A stretch of 48,021 bases of DNA from Arthrobacter sp. Soil736 (GTDB taxonomy: Bacteria; Actinomycetota; Actinomycetes; Actinomycetales; Micrococcaceae): positions 1 to 48,021 of the forward strand of contig NZ_LMSB01000015.1 of assembly GCF_001428005.1 (NCBI RefSeq), in the 5' to 3' direction. Under the pieces are notes generated by a model, which was given only the letters and a program-made list of their open reading frames with translations, made no database searches and was not told the origin of the DNA. How positions within the stretch are numbered: the stretch's first letter is position 1; each line of letters begins with the position of its first letter. Positions 45,371 through 48,021 of the stretch are shown here, piece by piece. Both the position numbers and the translations under genes were made by a program.

Positions 45371-46993
45371 TTAGCGGCTTTTTCCGCGCGCCTTGCCGTT
45401 CTTGCTTTTCGCAGTTTCCGCGACAGGAGCCACGCCTTCCTGGTCGGCACTTGGCGAGATGGGCGGGCGGCTGACCTCCATGAGGAACTTCAGCTGCTCA
45501 AGGTTCTCGTCCACCCCCTTTTTCGCCTCTGCCGCATTAATCCATTTCGACGTCGCAGAAGGAGGCTGGGACGCCATGGCCGGCTGGGCCGGGGCCACGA
45601 CGGCACCGTCAATGCGTGCCTTCACTTCCCGCAGCCGATCTACAGCGGCCACGCGCACTCGCTCGGCGTCTGCGAGCCTGCCGGACGCCTGGTGCATGTC
45701 GTGAATGGCCCTCATGGTGTTCCGCAGCTGGGCCAGCAACAAGGCTTCGCCTGCCGTCGTCGACGGACCGACAGCAGACTGCATCAGCAGCATCCCGGCG
45801 CCCTTGGCACTCGGCAGAGGTGCGTGCTCGGTCCTGGTCGGGAACCGACGCAACTGCGCTGTCCGGGACAACGCCTTGGCCGTGTCAGCAAGCGGTCCAG
45901 GAACAGCCTCGGTACGCAGACTCCACGCTGCGAAAACCCCTGACGTTTCCCGCGCAACCCGCGCCCACAGGACAGGGTCATCAACCGGCACGGACTTGAT
46001 CCGCTCGTACAGTGACCCGACCTCGGCGGTGTACTTCTCCCACTGCTCTGCCGTGGGCTGCAGGGCCTCCCGTCCGGGGGCAACAATGCGCTTCCCGCCC
46101 GCTACGGCCTGCCACTCAACAGCCGCGGCATCGGCAGCATCCTGCGAACCGTCCCAGCCCGAACGAAGCCTCGGCAGCGTCAGGTCGCGGGCGAGCTTTC
46201 CGCCACCAAACCAGACAGGTTTATCAGAGCGGCTGGCAGGCTTCAACGCAACCGAGTAACCCTCAACAACGGTCGTACTTCCCTGGGCAAAGCGAGGTCG
46301 GATGAGAACACCCGTGCCGCGCAGCCGGCGAACAAACTCAGCCTCATCAACGCTCGCCGTACTGGCAGCACGGACACTGCGCTGCAGCGTCTCACGTGGC
46401 AATTCCGCCAGTCCCTGGGCACGAGCGGCGGCTTGCTCCTTGGGGTGGTAACCGCGTTCAGCGTGCTCGCCACGTCCAACGCGCAGCCCGTACTTTTCCT
46501 CCAGCGCAGCGCAGACCCTCTGAGAGCGCGGCTGGTCGTTGTGCTGGCTCCACCGGGTGCCATCCTCACGAATCATCGAAACAGCCAGATGGATGTGATC
46601 GTTACCGGCTTTGCTCACACCGTGGTGAATAGCGACCCACCGGCATGGCGGCTTCCCGTCACTGCCGCTGAATCCCATCTCCTCGGCAAAGTCCTGCGCG
46701 ATACTGGCCCACTGCTCGTCAGAGAGTGAACCGTCCTCCGCCTTCAAACTAAGCGACACATGGAACACATGCTTGCCCGTGGAGTCCGCGGCGAAGACAG
46801 CCTTCGGAATGTCCATCTCTTGAGCCAGCGTCTTCGCGTTCGCCGCGTTCAAGGCATCGCCATGCCCGACGCTGACAATGGCATCGGACGCAGTGATGAG
46901 CCGCATGTCCGTGTGCTCGTTGGAGCGCCCCGGACCAGCAAGGTACATGATCAGCCCGACCATGCGCGTGCCCTTGGTGATGTTCGGCATCAT
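45371..46993 (-). CDS. MOB relaxase/mobilisation nuclease, 540 aa
   Basis: The start overlaps the MobC stop (ATGA). Near the N-terminus MVGLIMYLAGPGRSNEH carries a candidate catalytic Tyr17. Motif III is HHGVSKAGNDHIHLAVSMIR (His133, His135), the HxH metal site of Relaxase-family (PF03432-like) enzymes, and HVFHVSLSLKAEDG precedes it. The C-terminal half is helical with variable linkers and ends in a Lys-rich tail (AKSKNGKARGKSR). It nicks the transfer origin, stays covalently on the 5' end and pilots the strand to the coupling protein. It is transcribed with MobC, away from the transfer operon. Confidence 0.92.
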   Translation of the reverse strand: MMPNITKGTRMVGLIMYLAGPGRSNEHTDMRLITASDAIVSVGHGDALNAANAKTLAQEMDIPKAVFAADSTGKHVFHVSLSLKAEDGSLSDEQWASIAQDFAEEMGFSGSDGKPPCRWVAIHHGVSKAGNDHIHLAVSMIREDGTRWSQHNDQPRSQRVCAALEEKYGLRVGRGEHAERGYHPKEQAAARAQGLAELPRETLQRSVRAASTASVDEAEFVRRLRGTGVLIRPRFAQGSTTVVEGYSVALKPASRSDKPVWFGGGKLARDLTLPRLRSGWDGSQDAADAAAVEWQAVAGGKRIVAPGREALQPTAEQWEKYTAEVGSLYERIKSVPVDDPVLWARVARETSGVFAAWSLRTEAVPGPLADTAKALSRTAQLRRFPTRTEHAPLPSAKGAGMLLMQSAVGPSTTAGEALLLAQLRNTMRAIHDMHQASGRLADAERVRVAAVDRLREVKARIDGAVVAPAQPAMASQPPSATSKWINAAEAKKGVDENLEQLKFLMEVSRPPISPSADQEGVAPVAETAKSKNGKARGKSR

Positions 46994-47382
46994 GGACGCA
47001 TCACCGACACAACCGCATCATCAATACGCACCATCAACCGCCGTGCCGCGTCCACCGCAGCAGCCGCATCTTCAGGGAACTCACCCGTAGCATTGGCGTG
47101 CCTGGCGATCTGGTTGATGTTGTTCGAAATCGCACCCAACAACGTCCGGATGCCCAACAGCTCCACAGCGACGTTGCGGCGGTCAGTCGCCGTTTCACCC
47201 GATTCCGAGAACGCGGAATCAAACAACAACCGGGGAACACTAACGTTCTCCTGGATCGCCCGGGCGACCAGTGCCGCCTTCTCTTCATCCGTGACGTACA
47301 CCTCGACCTTGCGGGTGCGGCCACCGGGAACATTGTCACGGCGCGACTTACCAAGGCGCTTGGCCTCTGGTGAGTCGTCCAT
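46990..47382 (-). CDS. mobC: MobC-like relaxosome accessory protein, 130 aa
   Basis: The basic N-terminus (EAKRLGKSRRDNVPGGRTRK) is followed by a ribbon-helix-helix-like segment (KVEVYVTDEEKAALVARAIQ, ENVSVPRLLFDSAF) and the MobC hallmark LGISNNINQIARHANATGEF in the local form LGAISNNINQIARHANATGE. MobC binds beside the nick site and opens the strands for the relaxase. It overlaps the relaxase gene by 4 bp. Upstream of it, 47383-47631 has several inverted repeats and is the likely transfer origin. Confidence 0.88.
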   Translation of the reverse strand: MDDSPEAKRLGKSRRDNVPGGRTRKVEVYVTDEEKAALVARAIQENVSVPRLLFDSAFSESGETATDRRNVAVELLGIRTLLGAISNNINQIARHANATGEFPEDAAAAVDAARRLMVRIDDAVVSVMRP

Positions 47383-47631
47383 CCCCGAAACATCCCTTCA
47401 CATGCCCAGCGCAGCGACCCCGAAAGATCGGGGGCTCACACACCAGTGTGTCAGAAGCACGACGCCCGGTCGAGCTGACAAGCCATTTACCCATGAGTAA
47501 ATGTATAGCTTGCTCCTCCCTCAGGACTTTGCCCGGTTTTCAAACCTCCCGTCCGGGAACAGCAAAGCCACCAGCTCCGGCCGTCTGTGGAGGCGCTGGT
47601 CTTCGCGCGCCACGTCGCTAGGATGGTGGTC
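47383..47631. other. oriT: Candidate origin of transfer (oriT) with inverted repeats
   Basis: The spacer between mobC (minus) and the coiled-coil gene (plus) holds three palindromes: CCCCGA/TCGGGG (47418-47433), ACACAC/TGTGT (about 47438-47451) and CATTTAC/GTAAATG (47484-47503) flanked by AAGC and AGCTT. Position beside mobC-relaxase genes and clustered inverted repeats are typical of oriT. The nick site cannot be fixed by eye. Confidence 0.6.
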
Positions 47632-47922
47632 ATGAACATTCAACAGATCGAAGAGGCCGCCGCCCGCAAACTTGACGCCGACCGCGAAGCGCGCATCGCC
47701 TTCATCCGCGACATCGCCTCCGCTTCCGAGAGGTTCCGTGCGGCGCGTGAATCACTCGCGGAATCAGAACGGAAGCTGAGCCAGCTTCACCGCCAGGCGA
47801 CCACACACGGCTGGACCGAAGCAGACCTTAAAGGATTCGGCATCGAACCGAATCCCAGGAACGTCGGCGGTCGTCCCCGCAAACCGAAGGCCCAGCGCGA
47901 CGGTGCCGCTGAGGCTTCCTAA
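47632..47922 (+). CDS. Small coiled-coil protein with basic AT-hook-like tail, 96 aa
   Basis: ATG 47632 has AGGATGG upstream. The product is mostly one helix (NIQQIEEAAARKLDADREAR, SERFRAARESLAESERKLSQ) followed by HGWTEADLKGFGIEPNPRNV and a C-terminal GGRPRKPKAQRDG, an AT-hook-like basic patch. Similar small coiled-coil proteins sit next to relaxase genes on actinobacterial plasmids and may help relaxosome assembly. It diverges from mobC across the candidate oriT. After the stop, 47935-48000 has partial inverted repeats (CCCCATG ... CATGGGG) that could act as a terminator. Confidence 0.7.
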   Translation: MNIQQIEEAAARKLDADREARIAFIRDIASASERFRAARESLAESERKLSQLHRQATTHGWTEADLKGFGIEPNPRNVGGRPRKPKAQRDGAAEAS

Positions 47923-48021
47923 CCCCTCGCCCCCATGGGCACGGCAAAAGCTAAATCCTTCGGGCTTTTCCCGCACACATGGGGACGACGGGACCCACCT
48001 GACCGCCTGCACACAACCACC

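Noticed and set aside
47935..48000. Partial inverted repeats after the last gene as a definite terminator
   Set aside because: The stem is imperfect and the window ends nearby; kept only as a remark.
1..48021. CRISPR arrays, tRNA and rRNA genes
   Set aside because: No regularly spaced 25-40-bp repeats with unique spacers and no cloverleaf or rRNA-like segments were seen; the phased GATACT arrays are far too short-period for CRISPR.

Overview
The window looks like part of a conjugative plasmid from a high-GC Gram-positive bacterium. Arthrobacter or another Micrococcaceae member is most likely, judging from codon bias, Lsr2, SCO6880/DUF4913-type conjugation genes, DUF7793 and an IS1380 relic. 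No rRNA, tRNA or housekeeping metabolic gene was seen. It carries a partition cassette, a primase-type replication gene, a type IV secretion gene train and a relaxase/MobC pair.

Layout. 1-608: two convergent tiny genes and a recombinase-end relic. 609-2539: a 1.93-kb element with IS21-type ends and a perfect 5-bp target duplication, carrying two exported proteins but no transposase. 2593-8061 (minus): a giant DNA methyltransferase-helicase, with a small gene overlapping its 5' part in another frame. 8191-9580: ParA, a small partition partner, and arrays of 11-bp-phased GATACT repeats; the same array recurs at 24281-24335 just after the replication gene. 9655-10876: decayed resolvase DNA. 10877-21822: a signalling and surface island. 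It holds a CheY-like regulator, a STAS-like protein, a TPR-like protein, two Hpt-like proteins that lack the phosphorylatable histidine, Lsr2, an OmpR-type regulator, an orphan kinase ATPase domain, two copies of a tiny membrane-protein pair, and a WxL / DUF916 / EAL-phosphodiesterase operon. 21823-24339: relics, including IS1380, and one small membrane protein. 24340-26990 (minus): Rep, a candidate antisense copy-control RNA, and two small DNA-binding proteins. 27194-41530 (plus): a nearly gapless conjugation operon. 41742-45260: one unknown gene and a three-gene ABC-3C-type conflict system (minus). 45371-47922: relaxase, MobC, candidate oriT and a small coiled-coil protein.

How it fits together. 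ParA, its partner and the GATACT arrays should segregate the plasmid, and Rep with its RNA should set copy number. The plus-strand operon supplies a cell-wall hydrolase, pilin-like protein, VirB6/TrbL-like pore, SCO6880 plus VirB4-like ATPase, and a coupling protein. Relaxase and MobC process the origin of transfer. The ABC-3C module and the methyltransferase-helicase are plausible defence or anti-defence cargo. The signalling island would give the host extra regulators and a secreted WxL-type surface layer tied to cyclic-di-GMP. All assignments come from reading the sequence and remembered family motifs; no database search was run.
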